Source: Daphnia pulex | Lineage: Eukaryota > Arthropoda > Branchiopoda > Diplostraca > Daphniidae | Direction of reading: 5' to 3' | Assembly (NCBI RefSeq): GCF_021134715.1 | Contig: NC_060027.1 | Span: 3,224,001-3,288,000, forward strand | Length of the DNA stretch: 64,000 nucleotides | Shown here: in pieces, positions 41,001 to 51,502 of the stretch | How positions within the stretch are numbered: the first letter of the stretch is position 1 | Layout of the letters: every line of letters begins with the position of its first letter | Translations under genes and position numbers: made by a program | Notes under the pieces: model-generated | Database searches by the model: none | What the model was told of the DNA's origin: nothing | Seen by the model: the letters and a program-made list of their open reading frames with translations, nothing else

Positions 41001-43127
41001 AAAAAAAAAAATAACATTTCTTTTTTTTGTTTTGTTATTTTTTCGAGGGTCCAATTTACAACAGTTAGACACTCAACTCTCCACCGGAACTTCTCCTTAG
41101 CTCTTTCATGTGACCACGACCGAAAACCCGCCCAGTTGAAATTCACTTGTGAAAAACAAGAAAGGGACACACAAGAAGAAGAACAAAAGAAAAACGACAG
41201 ATAATAATTAGTCTCGTGATATTATCACAGGGTATACATGTCGTCTCTACTGACCTCCCCTCTAGGCAGTTTTATAAGTCATTAGTCGACTGTCATAGTT
41301 GCTTTTTTGATTTATAGTTTAGGTAGACGGAGAGAGGCCTAGTCTCATCAAAAATAATGGGGGGAAATTCAAACTGACGGGTCCTTTCACAAACAGAAAA
41401 TCAAAAGGGGGAGAATATGATGATTTTGACGACGATGAGAAAACAAAGGTTGAAACAACTGTTCTTTTGTTACGTCTTTGGAGATATTGGAATGCACAAG
41501 GGCCGACCGAATCGAAGCTCTCTCGTCTAATTCATTCCTATTGTATAAACAAAAATAAAGAATAGATGTTTCTTTTTCTTTTTTCTAATTTATTTATTTT
41601 TGGCGGAGAGAGCCGAGCCGAGAGAAATGTAAGATTGGAGGGAGCTGATACATAACGAGCGCAGCCCAAGACGGGCAGCATTCTCCGCTTTGATGTAGAT
41701 TTGTGAGGCTATATAATATTCTTTCTTTCTTGTTTTTTTTTTTTTTTGGGAAAATAGACAATAGCCACCAGCCATTTTGAAGCTCAAAGCAGTAGCCATC
41801 GACAATCCCCCCCCCCCCAAAAAAAAATAAGCGCCAAAATTGCGAAAATACAAAAATGGCGAGTCGTGAATAATAAAATCGACCCGCCATTTATTCCGTT
41901 AACTTTTTTAAATAAAATGGCCAGTTGGGCGAAAACGGGTCATCTCAGCTCGGTTGAATCGGGATAATAAGACGAGGAAAAACACATGAAACCATATTAT
42001 CTAGAGCGCATGTGTGTGTGTGTGTCCATTGTCCAGGTATAAGCTAGAGAGAGATCCAGGTTAGAGAGAGATGACCGATAGAAATATCTAAACTGTATAT
42101 ACGTCAGATTACCATCGCCAGATCGCCGAGAGATAGATACAGAATTCAATGGAAGATTGTCAACAGTTGTGTGGGGGTATGTAGGTATCATGCCGGCCCA
42201 TTGTCTCGTATACGTTTCGTGGTTTGATCAATGACGGACGACGACGGCCGCGTCTAGATTCTCTTGACTGGCATATCAGTTTGAATATTGGCCGAGTGAC
42301 GAACGGTTTTATTTTTGGGGACATCCTTATACTTTTTTTTCCTTTCACGGTTGGCTTATCTATTTCTGTCCGTCCAAGTGCTGAAATAGCCCCAAAAGAA
42401 GATGTTGTTGACAAGCGGAAGACGCGTGACAAGTCGGCGGAACCATTGGCCGATATCAATGGCTCAGCACTTTCCTCTCGCTTTTATTTTTCCAAGAAGA
42501 AAATAATAAAGTTTGGGAGGAAACCAACGGACTATCGTTTTGTGGAACAACAGACGGGATATTATACGATCGTCTGTGTGTACATATTAGAGAGTCGTAA
42601 AAATTTTGTTTTTAATCGATTGTGACGACGATGCCAACCGGTCAAGTTGAAATGACGTCACAAACTGTTTTTTGTTTTTTCTCTTCTTTGGGTTATTGAG
42701 ATGGGCTCGGTCATTCAAGACCAAACAGCGCATTTAAACGGTTTGGGGTCTATGCGTGTGAGAGAGAGTCAGTCCAGCTTCTCTCTACACACATTGCAGC
42801 ATGGGTTATCCCATCCCGTTAGACTTGTAATAATAATATTACGTCGGAGACTTTTTTGATATTCTTTCAAAGACTTTGGCTCTGTAGTACTATATAAGAC
42901 GGTCGTCTGACCGCGGGAATAAAATGTTCAAAGAGCTGCTGTTATAGTATATCGGGTTTGGTATCAAAATGTGAAGATCCAATAAAAAAGGAATACACGA
43001 AAGAAGCCCTAAAGCTTTGAAATAATCTTCCATTCTGCGTGTTCCACTGAACGAAAAGGAAATATTTCGATACAGGTGCTTCTGTGATGATGCTGCCCAC
43101 TTGCTTTTTTTTCCCCTTTTCCTTCAG

Positions 43128-43226
43128 GCTGCTGGCCTGCTGGAACTGATGGCCCAGCAAATGCACACGGCGGGCCAGCAGCAACAGCAGCAGCAGCTCT
43201 ATAAGAGAAAAGAAATAATAAAATAA
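43128..43226 (+). other. Isolated exon-like open segment with polyglutamine
   Basis: A long pyrimidine tract ending TTCCTTCAG gives a strong acceptor at 43127. The frame that follows reads AAGLLELMAQQMHTAG then seven Gln, LYKRKEIIK and stop (TAA 43224-43226), with an overlapping AATAAA-like run at about 43216. It is GC-richer than its surroundings. No donor site follows, so it would be a terminal exon. I do not know the protein, and no upstream partner exon is identified. Confidence 0.25.
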
Positions 43227-46200
43227 CAGCACTGACCCGCTTACCTATACGCGCGGTTCACTGCGATGGGCGACTGGCGGCATTCCAGAAACTGGAATTT
43301 TTTTCTTCTTTATCTTTCTCTCTTCGTATTATTATCACTTCTTCTTCTTCTTCTTCTGACTTGCCATCCCATCTTTTTATACTACCGTGCAAAAGTCACG
43401 TCTTCTATCGCAATGGCTCATCCCATTTTTTCCATTTTTTTTTGGCTAGTTGCCATCGCAATTTTCTTTCGCAGCGCATTCATCATCTGCGCTCTCTCTC
43501 TTTTAAAAATTGCAAGATGAAATTAAAAAAAATAAATTTAAGGAGCTGACAAATTGGATAATTTCAACCCCGGAAGTTGAGAGTTGTGGACGGGGTGGAA
43601 ATATCCATCCATCCGGGCATCCGGAAAAATAAAAAAACCGCGTTCGTATATGGATAGAATTGATTGTGGAATGGGTGATATGCAAATATATCAATGACGA
43701 CCTTGCCCGCTGGAAGGTTATAATATATTACTATTTGATTTTTCTTTCGGCCGCGGCTGTCAAGTGGCTAATAAAAAAGAAACGAATGAAATGGGCTAGA
43801 TCCAACAAGTGCTCAACTCCCAAACAATTTTTCTTTCATCAGTTGGCTGCATTTTTCTCATTAACATGATACGCGATGGTATGCTAAAATCACCCGCCGG
43901 CGTATATATATATAATACATAACATCGCTGGATGATTATCTCTTCTCCTCTACAGCACACACAGAGCTCACTATACAGTCTATATACTTCTTGGCTGCTG
44001 ATATGCTCGTTGGCGTTCGTTCATCATCCACTTGTCAAAAAATCAGCAGACATTCAATATTAATGAAGTGACCCACATTTCAAATTCAAACGTTGACTTG
44101 ATTATCATATAAGGCTATATAAACACAGCACGGAATAAATTCTTTGAAAATAACAAATTTAAAAAAATATATAGCGAAATTGCCGTTGCTTCTAAAAAAG
44201 TCGGCTGATGCATAAATACTAACGAGAATTGTTGATTTGATTTATACATGTACCCCCCCCCCCCACGAAAAAAAAATGATGAATAAACATCAAAGGGGAT
44301 GAAAAAAGGCACACCGCTACTACCCGCCATTTTTTAACGAACTTTTTGAACTCGGATGCGCAGTGCGGGAGGGCATTTTTGCGCTCAGATTATAATAGGG
44401 TCGAATGGCACGTAGTGGGTATACATACACACACACAATGCAACAAAGTGATTTGTCGGTATCTTCCCTCTCTTGTTTTGTGTGTTAAGTCCTCCTCCTA
44501 TATACATCTCCTCCTACTTTCTTCTTCTTCATCCCTCTTGGTATATCTGTGTACATTTCTTTTGTGGCTCTATGTAATTTGTTGTTGGTTGTTTCTCCTT
44601 TTTGGTTTTTTTTCTCCGTCTATTTGATGTTTGATGACGTTACGTATTTTTTCCAACTCATAAACCTATTGGTTATTATTATTATAATGCGCTAAACAAA
44701 CGCGAGTCTAGAACTCTAGATGTAATACTATTACAAGACTCTTTATTATATAGCGAGTGCTTCGTTTCACTCGGCCTGCGTCGCCTTTTGTTTATTTCTT
44801 CCATGAGATTATTATATCCTCCCTCTCGAAATGGCTGGTGAATGGCTGATATACTTTATCGTCTGGCCGTTCTTCTTCTATTACGGACAGCCACCCCGGA
44901 TGGAAAAAAAAACTTAAAATAAGGCACGTAAAAAGAAGAAGAAGAAGAAGATGGTACGGAATGTTGTTTGATGTTGACGGCCCGACAAAAAGGAAAAAAG
45001 AAAACATCCGTTAAAAACCTACGAGTCCGTGAAACTGGAACGATTTCGCCAGTTTATACGACAATTAATACAGCCGAGCGACACAGTAACTAAATATCAA
45101 AAGACACAGACACAATGTGTACATAGTAGACGTAATATATAAACTGTATTTACACAGACGAGGTGAAAGACACCAGCCGCAAATTAGACACAGCGCAACT
45201 AGTAAAAAAGAGGAAACTAAAAAAATAAAACGAAATAAAAATTTTGGGGAAAACAAACAAACAAAATACATTTATTGATTTTTTAAATATTAGACACACT
45301 CGTTTTTGGGCAGTGTGGCTACTGGGTGCAGGTACACAGCATTAGACATAACAAACAAGAGAACAATTGAAAAAGAGAAGAAAAACCTTATAGCCCCGCC
45401 GCAAGTGTTTTGGGGTTAGCCGATCTGGGTGGTTGCTGGGGTTCAGCCCTAACGAGGGACTTTTTCGAGCACCAACAAGCGCCGAAGAAGAAGAGGTATC
45501 GTTTTTAAAGGGGGGAAAAAATAAATAAAAAATACAGCTAATCATATAATAATAATAAGCCTCTCGCTTGTGTCCTGGTGTGATGTGCCCAGCCGAGCAC
45601 AACAGCATCGATCAGCAGCTAGCGCTCACCAGGACAATAAAGACGAGCGATGACACCATTCAAGCGCTCGTTCTCGATCTTCTTTTCTTTTTGGGCGCAA
45701 AAAATATTTCAATCAAAATGAAGAACACAGAGTGTGTCCCCTTGTATAGATTGGCCGGCCAGAATAAGATAATGAATGTACAAAATTTATTCCCTTTTTT
45801 GGGATGGGATCAACCTGTTCTACAGCTAGAGGCGAGGTCCATCTTCAAAGCTCTTTTTTTTTCGATATGATATGTATACGAAAAGCGGCTCTTTCATATT
45901 CTTTTTCTTTATGTAATAATACCACAGTTGATGGCGATGCAAATGGAGAGCCACCACCACCAGCACACACAGTGCACACACCGGTGTGGAAAAAAAAGGA
46001 ATGTAGGTTATTAGATTGTTGCAACTGATGAGGTGATGCGCTCTTCTCTATTTTTTGAGCTCGTCGTGTTCTGGTACACTTTTTTTTCGCCTTTGTATTG
46101 CCGTGTGTGTGTTTCTCGGTTTCGTTTTCGAAATGTTGGCAGATAGAAAAAGGAAGACGACCACACCAAGTGTCAAAAGAAGAAGAAGAACGGGAGGCGT

Positions 46201-47656
46201 GTCTTATTTTTCCACCTGCTACTTGCCGAAAGAAAAGAAAGAAAAGTCACGATGATCTCGGTCTCGCCCTACTAAATAATTGACGAATGGTTTTCCATTG
46301 TTGCAATCATTTCTTTTGGTGGGGGGAGAGGAATCCGGATGGCCGCTGGCCATCACCATCACAACAATACGAAAAAGGAACGCGCATCAATTTAATGATG
46401 ATAATAAGAGACCAAGCCAATGACGGCCGCGACCAACAACGAATTGAGGATACGAAAATTGGACCAATGTCACGGACGACATCTGACGATTTATGTGTTA
46501 TCCGAGATATAACACAACCAAACGCGCCCGCTATAGTTTTTCTTTCTTTCAAATAAAATTGATAATAATCGATTCGAAAATGGCGCCCAATTGTGTATAA
46601 TGATTGACCCGGTTCAATTTGTGTTTCTTTTTATTTCCCTGGTGTGGATTTTGGCTGGACCATCCAGCAGCAGCACGTGATGAGGAAAAAAAGAAAGTCT
46701 CCCGGATCTTTCCACAAATTTTCATTTGATCTCAAGAATTTGAATTTGTATTCAACTTCAAAAATGTAGTATATATTCCGAAACGGAATATTTTGATGGT
46801 CTCCGAAAATCAGCGGGGGCTATATTATAGACGTATAGTCAAATGAGTTAAACGACATTAACGATACGATTTAAAAGAAAAAAAAAATGTAAAAAAGAAT
46901 ATCTCAAAAGAAGAAGATAGGGCCTGGAATTATATTGCGGTGGTGGTGGCTGGGCCAGCGCGTCTAACGGCTTAGCCGCTTGGCCGTTACTACGTAATAC
47001 CGCGCGTCACATCAAAAAAAGTTGATGATGAATGAGGCAACGAGGGCTCCCGCCCGAGAAACTTGTAAGAAAAAAATAGACTTGGCATCAGCAGAGGAAT
47101 AACAAAATGAGAAGAGGCAAAAGTTGATGGAGCGGCGACGATACGAGGCGCTCGATGCGGAGATTCGAGTACCTTGCGCAACGTGATGGTAGTGGCCGCT
47201 GCTGCTGCTGCTGAGAGCCTCCTCAAGGGATTTTGAGAAGGAAAAAATAAGGAAAAAGAAAGAAGAGTGATAGGCACTGATTTGCTGGTTGGTCATGGGC
47301 CTTCGCTCGCGCCTCTAGACCCAACGCCGGGCCGTTAGAAGCGCGGCCCAGCGTGAAACCCAAACGTAAATGATCGTCTGTGCTGTGACTCTCTGGACTA
47401 TGGCGCAACAAGTCAGACAGAGTCTAGAAATAGATATGCGCATATGCCGGCCGCCCCGTGTGCTCTGATCTTTTCCGGTCTGAAAGCCCAGCCACTTGTC
47501 ATACTATTTCAGTGAATAAATGTTGCCAATTTATTGAAGGAATGATTTACTCATTTCTAGATAAGAAACGAACAAGGAAATCCAAAGAATCTAACGACCA
47601 AGGTATGTGTACATACAACCCCAAAGAAATCAAAACCAAAATATAACTGCAGTTGA

Positions 47657-47830
47657 TTGGAGTCTCTGCGGAGAATGAATGAGCTCTTTTTCCGACGCCC
47701 ACCTCTCTCGACCACACCGACGCCGGCCGCCAGCGGGCTGGCCAGCGGCTCGCCACCGGCCACACCGATAGGTGGACGAAATGATCCGGAAATTCCACGA
47801 TCCTCCCCGCTCGTATTGTGTGTACAGACT
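47657..47830 (+). other. GC-rich open segment, possible exon
   Basis: It is open in a frame rich in Pro, Thr, Ser and Ala (RRPPLSTTPTPAASGLASG), and clearly GC-richer than its flanks. No clean acceptor gives this frame: the nearby CTGCAG at about 47651 leads to stops in all frames. It is kept only as a compositional anomaly. Confidence 0.15.
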
Positions 47831-49605
47831 ATACAGAGACAACAACATGATATTATATTTCACCTTTTTTTTTTCTTTTTCAAATTAAAATAAAACCAAA
47901 AAAAAGAAAATGTGTGCAGGTGCAAATGCAACGGTATAGTGCCTCGTCCTCTAGCCAGTCTATAGAAGCAGCTCTCATGTGAACGAAATAAATCCGCAAG
48001 AAATTAAAAAAAAAAAGAGCCGGGCGACGACACCGACTTCCCCACGTCCCTTCAACACAACACCGTTTCTTTTTTATTTTATTTTTCTTCATGGCGTCTA
48101 TCTCCTATCCATCGGATGCGCCCAGACTTCTTTTTTGACGGGCGCGAATTACAAAAAAGAAGAAAAGGGTCCCATAATACAATCAACCAGCTCACACCTT
48201 TCCTTGTGTCAGATTGAGCGCGGCTCTCCTTGTGTGTGTGGGGGCGGATCTTGAATCTATCTTTTTTTTAACCAGAGAAACGGCGAAATAATTTTTTCGA
48301 ATAAGGAAAAATAATCCACCACCACTACCACCACCACCACTTTGGTTATGTCTCGTATCTGAAATCGCCTTGGCGTTGTATATTGCGCTGTTATTGGTTG
48401 AACTCTTTTCGCACTCGCAAGTCAGACAGCATTCCTGTGATTGCCCTGAAAAAAATAAATAAGTTTTGTGTTGCGGTCGTACAGTTATATACGAAGGTTA
48501 TTGTCGAGGACATAGAACACGCGTTGCGTAAGCGGACCCGCGGCGCAAAGATACGGCCGTTTGTGTGTGTGTCCGGTACTCACGGAAGAAAAAGAAAAAA
48601 AAAATAAGGAGCGACGATATAATAGATGGTAATGGACGTCAAGTATCATCCCCGGCTCTATACAAATATGTGCTTATAGAAGAGAGAGAGAGAACTGCAC
48701 GGGGGAATGTTGAAGATAATCATTACACACGGGGAAGAAGAAGAAAAAAAGGAAGAAATTATGGTCAAGCTTATAATGTTTCTGCCATCCATCCTCTCTC
48801 TTTTTCTCTATTCTACTATATGGCCTAACGGTTCAATAGCCACACGAACCCCAGCCAACGACCACAGGATGTTTATAGCAATATCCTAACTCTTGGATAT
48901 ATATCTATTTTTTTTTTTTGACTTTGCAAAATTGTCCGGGAAATTCTTCAAGCTGGTCGAACCGAAACGCATTTGAATTTTAATCGGCTATTGGTATTTT
49001 TAAGAAAGTATACTTGTATAGTCGGATCAACAGTAATATTTTGACAGCTTGTTCACCTCGATGGGGGCAACGTTCCCATCATATCGGACGGACCCAAGAT
49101 TGGTGACGTTATCGCACATGTATATAAGCAATATCGCCATTTGGGTACGTTAAAGGGTCATCCGGCCACGATGGTTCTAATATGATTTGGCATTAAAGTC
49201 ACCAGTATATGTTAGCTTCTATGTGTTATTTCTGTCTGACATTGTCCTTTATTCTTTTCTTCTATTTTTTTGTTCCCCCTCTCCTACCTGTTGAATATTC
49301 GTAACGTCGTGAAACAAACTGATAAGGGAAAGAAGAAAAACGGGGTATATCTTTTTCTGTAGCCCGTGAGAAACTGAAAAGAGCCCCAAAACGTCTACAA
49401 CACGACGACATATGTGTATTATTGATCACTGAATATTACACAGCCATCGATCTATCAATTTCAAATGAAAAATACAATTCAAAAATCGAATGTTTCGGCG
49501 CCAATAGGTGTCACTTCCGCAAGAGGGTTGACCCCGCTTATCGTTCGGCGATTGTTTTACCCTTTGTTTCCCCTCCCGTGTCATCTTTAATTTGCTAGTT
49601 CTGTA

Positions 49606-49967
49606 ATGGCGGCAAAGGTGACGAATCACGTTTCGCTTCTCCTGGTTTTGTTTGATATCTTTGGCACATGTAAAGCAGGTATTATTGATGTTTTAAGTTT
49701 CAACTTGCTCTGTTATGATTTATTTGATTGTGACCTGATAAATTCTAGAATTATTTCAATCCTGACTTTGGCATGTGGTGTCTGCAATGCATGTGTGTGT
49801 AGTGATTATTCACTCACTAAGGTATAAGCTATGCTGTTGTATCTTTTTTTTTAAATGTCTAATTGTATTCCATTCTTTTCTTTTAGAAAAGAGTTTGTTC
49901 TTTTGCATGGGATCATATCGGTCAAGATGGGAGGTTACCTGCACCCACCAAGGTAAACGAGATGTGA
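49606..49967 (+). CDS. Candidate small two-exon membrane or secreted protein
   Basis: Exon 1 (49606-49821) starts MAAKVTNHVSLLLVLFDIF, a signal-peptide-like N terminus, and includes a second hydrophobic Cys-rich stretch (ILTLACGVCNACVC). A donor AAG|GTATAAG and an acceptor after a pyrimidine run (TTCTTTTAG) define a 65-base intron. Exon 2 (49887-49967) continues in phase: KRVCSFAWDHIGQDGRLPAP, then TKVNEM and stop. The total is 98 residues. A possible donor (AAG|GTAAAC) at 49952 means the gene might continue. The intron length and splice sites match the real genes in this window. The family is not recognised; a chance ORF remains possible. Confidence 0.35.
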
Positions 49968-51320
49968 CTACTCATCTTCATTCATTCCCTACTTCTAAAG
50001 TTAAGTACATCTAAACCGATAAAACATGACTGAATTCGCTGAGTGCAGTTACAAAAGAGATCTGAATCCTCCTGGCCTTGCGTGTGATCTATGCTGTGTC
50101 TCACCAAGAAAATCTGATGCGTCCCAATAATTTTGTTATTCACCGGTCGGCGGGACGCCTTCGACCGTGTGTGTGTGTGTGTGTGTTGTACTTGGCGAGA
50201 GGGCCCATTAGATATACAGCGTCAAAGTATTTGATTATTAAGAACGCTGCCAGCGTTTAACAGTACACGAAACTGAAGAAGAAGAAGAAGAGAAAAAGAA
50301 GAAAAAGGAACAAGAGAAAATAGTTATCCTTCCTCCTTTCGAGCGAACCTTCTGGGTCATGTGGGTTTGTACATACACACACACACACGACGGTTGTATA
50401 AGCCTAGAAGGAATTCCCTCTCTTTGGCTGGTACATTCTTCTTCTTATTTCTTTTCTCTTTTGGTTTTTCTCTTCGCATAGATGCGGTGGTCGCTCGTAT
50501 ATCCTTCGACGCCGACCCACCCCCACCCCGTAAGGGATATTCACGCAGCAGAGACGGCCGGCGTCTTCTATTATGTACAGTATATTTCACTATCAAGAAA
50601 CTGTTGTTGTTGCGCGTATAGCTGTACACTAGCACACACACACACACACAGCAAAACCACGAAGAAGAGAAAGAAGAAGAAGAAGAGGAAACCCAAAGGC
50701 AGTCCCGGGGAGGTAGGTGGGTGGAACTTCTTCTTCTTCCTTGCTTCTGCTGGGGGTCTGGGGCTCTCAAGCTATAAGCTATATATGTCTCCCCTCTCTC
50801 GCTCTAACGAATAGAATAGTATAGCAAAGCCAACTGTTTGTTATAAAGCAGCCGGGTGAGCACCAACGGCACGTCATTCGCTTCAAAACCATCAGCCGAA
50901 CTGGAAACGTCTTTCTCTCTTGCTCTGCTCATTTTTATTCGTCCTCTCCTCACAGTCGTACGAACATTTTTTTTTGAAAAATAAAGTTGAAGTAGCAGTT
51001 TTGAGTTGAGAAACAAACCTGAAATCTTGTTGCTCGTGAGCACAAACAGCCCCAAAGAAAAAAAACAAGTCGAAGTACAAAACTTGAAATTACCGTTCAA
51101 GTATTGCATTTTCTGATTCCCCCAAAACATCTTCCGCCTTGTGTGATTTGTTTTCTTCTACCCCACGGTTCATCCGCCGACTTGGTTAGTCGTTGATGGT
51201 GAAGGATTTTCTGTCGTGTTTTTGTCTCTCGCGTCGATTGATTTGACACAACGATTAAGTGATTCGGATTATTCCACCTGTGCTCGCTCACCGTCGTTGC
51301 CTTTACCGCCATCCATCAAG
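49968..51320. other. Interval upstream of the ZP gene, promoter and 5' UTR expected at its right end
   Basis: It holds GT, CA and GAA repeats and a GC-richer patch (50690-50770). The ZP-gene transcription start should lie towards 51.1-51.3 kb, but I see no unambiguous TATA or initiator. No other gene is seen. Confidence 0.4.
50167..50186. repeat. (GT)n microsatellite
   Basis: About ten GT steps. Confidence 0.85.
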
Positions 51321-51443
51321 GTTCGTTTTTTCATTTGCAATTTTCCTCCACCAACCCAAATCAAGACTTCCCCACCCCCAAAACGTGTGACACAATAATT
51401 TAAATTTTGTTAATCCCCCTACGATCCTGGACGGGATCTACAG
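51321..51443 (+). other. Possible 5' UTR intron of the ZP gene
   Basis: A donor ATCAAG|GTTCGT at 51321 and an acceptor GATCTACAG at 51443 bracket 123 bases of AT/CCA-rich sequence 60 bases upstream of the ZP-gene start codon. This is inferred from splice consensus only. Confidence 0.35.
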
Positions 51444-51502
51444 GTGCGTGGTGATACCTAAACGCGCCTACCTTACAACCGAGCCGAGAGAGAAAACAGA
51501 AA

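Larger units (their letters stand above)
27621..49605. other. Large gene-poor interval
   Basis: Twenty-two kilobases in which I recognise no protein-coding gene, tRNA or rRNA. The sequence is AT-rich with long A/T homopolymers, GAA/TTC purine-pyrimidine runs (37967-38014, 43340-43358, 44937-44951), poly-C runs (44252-44264) and GT tracts. Two isolated stretches look exon-like: a Gln-rich one at 43128-43226 and a GC-rich one at 47657-47830. The composition resembles the introns of the ZP gene downstream, so part of this could be an upstream regulatory domain or intron of a gene with small exons. Confidence 0.5.

Noticed and set aside
45307..45335. GGCAGTGTGGCTACTGGGTG, resembling the microRNA miR-34
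   Set aside because: Only the 5' half matches and I find no complementary arm nearby to make a precursor hairpin; companion microRNAs miR-277 and miR-317 are not seen.
46967..46991. TAACGGC...GCCGTTA inverted repeat
   Set aside because: A seven-base stem alone is common by chance in 64 kb and has no other supporting feature.
49679..49886. Alternative reading of the 49.6-kb candidate with an intron starting right after the signal peptide (49679)
   Set aside because: It gives a possible 66-residue product, but the downstream frame is less protein-like than the 65-base intron model chosen.
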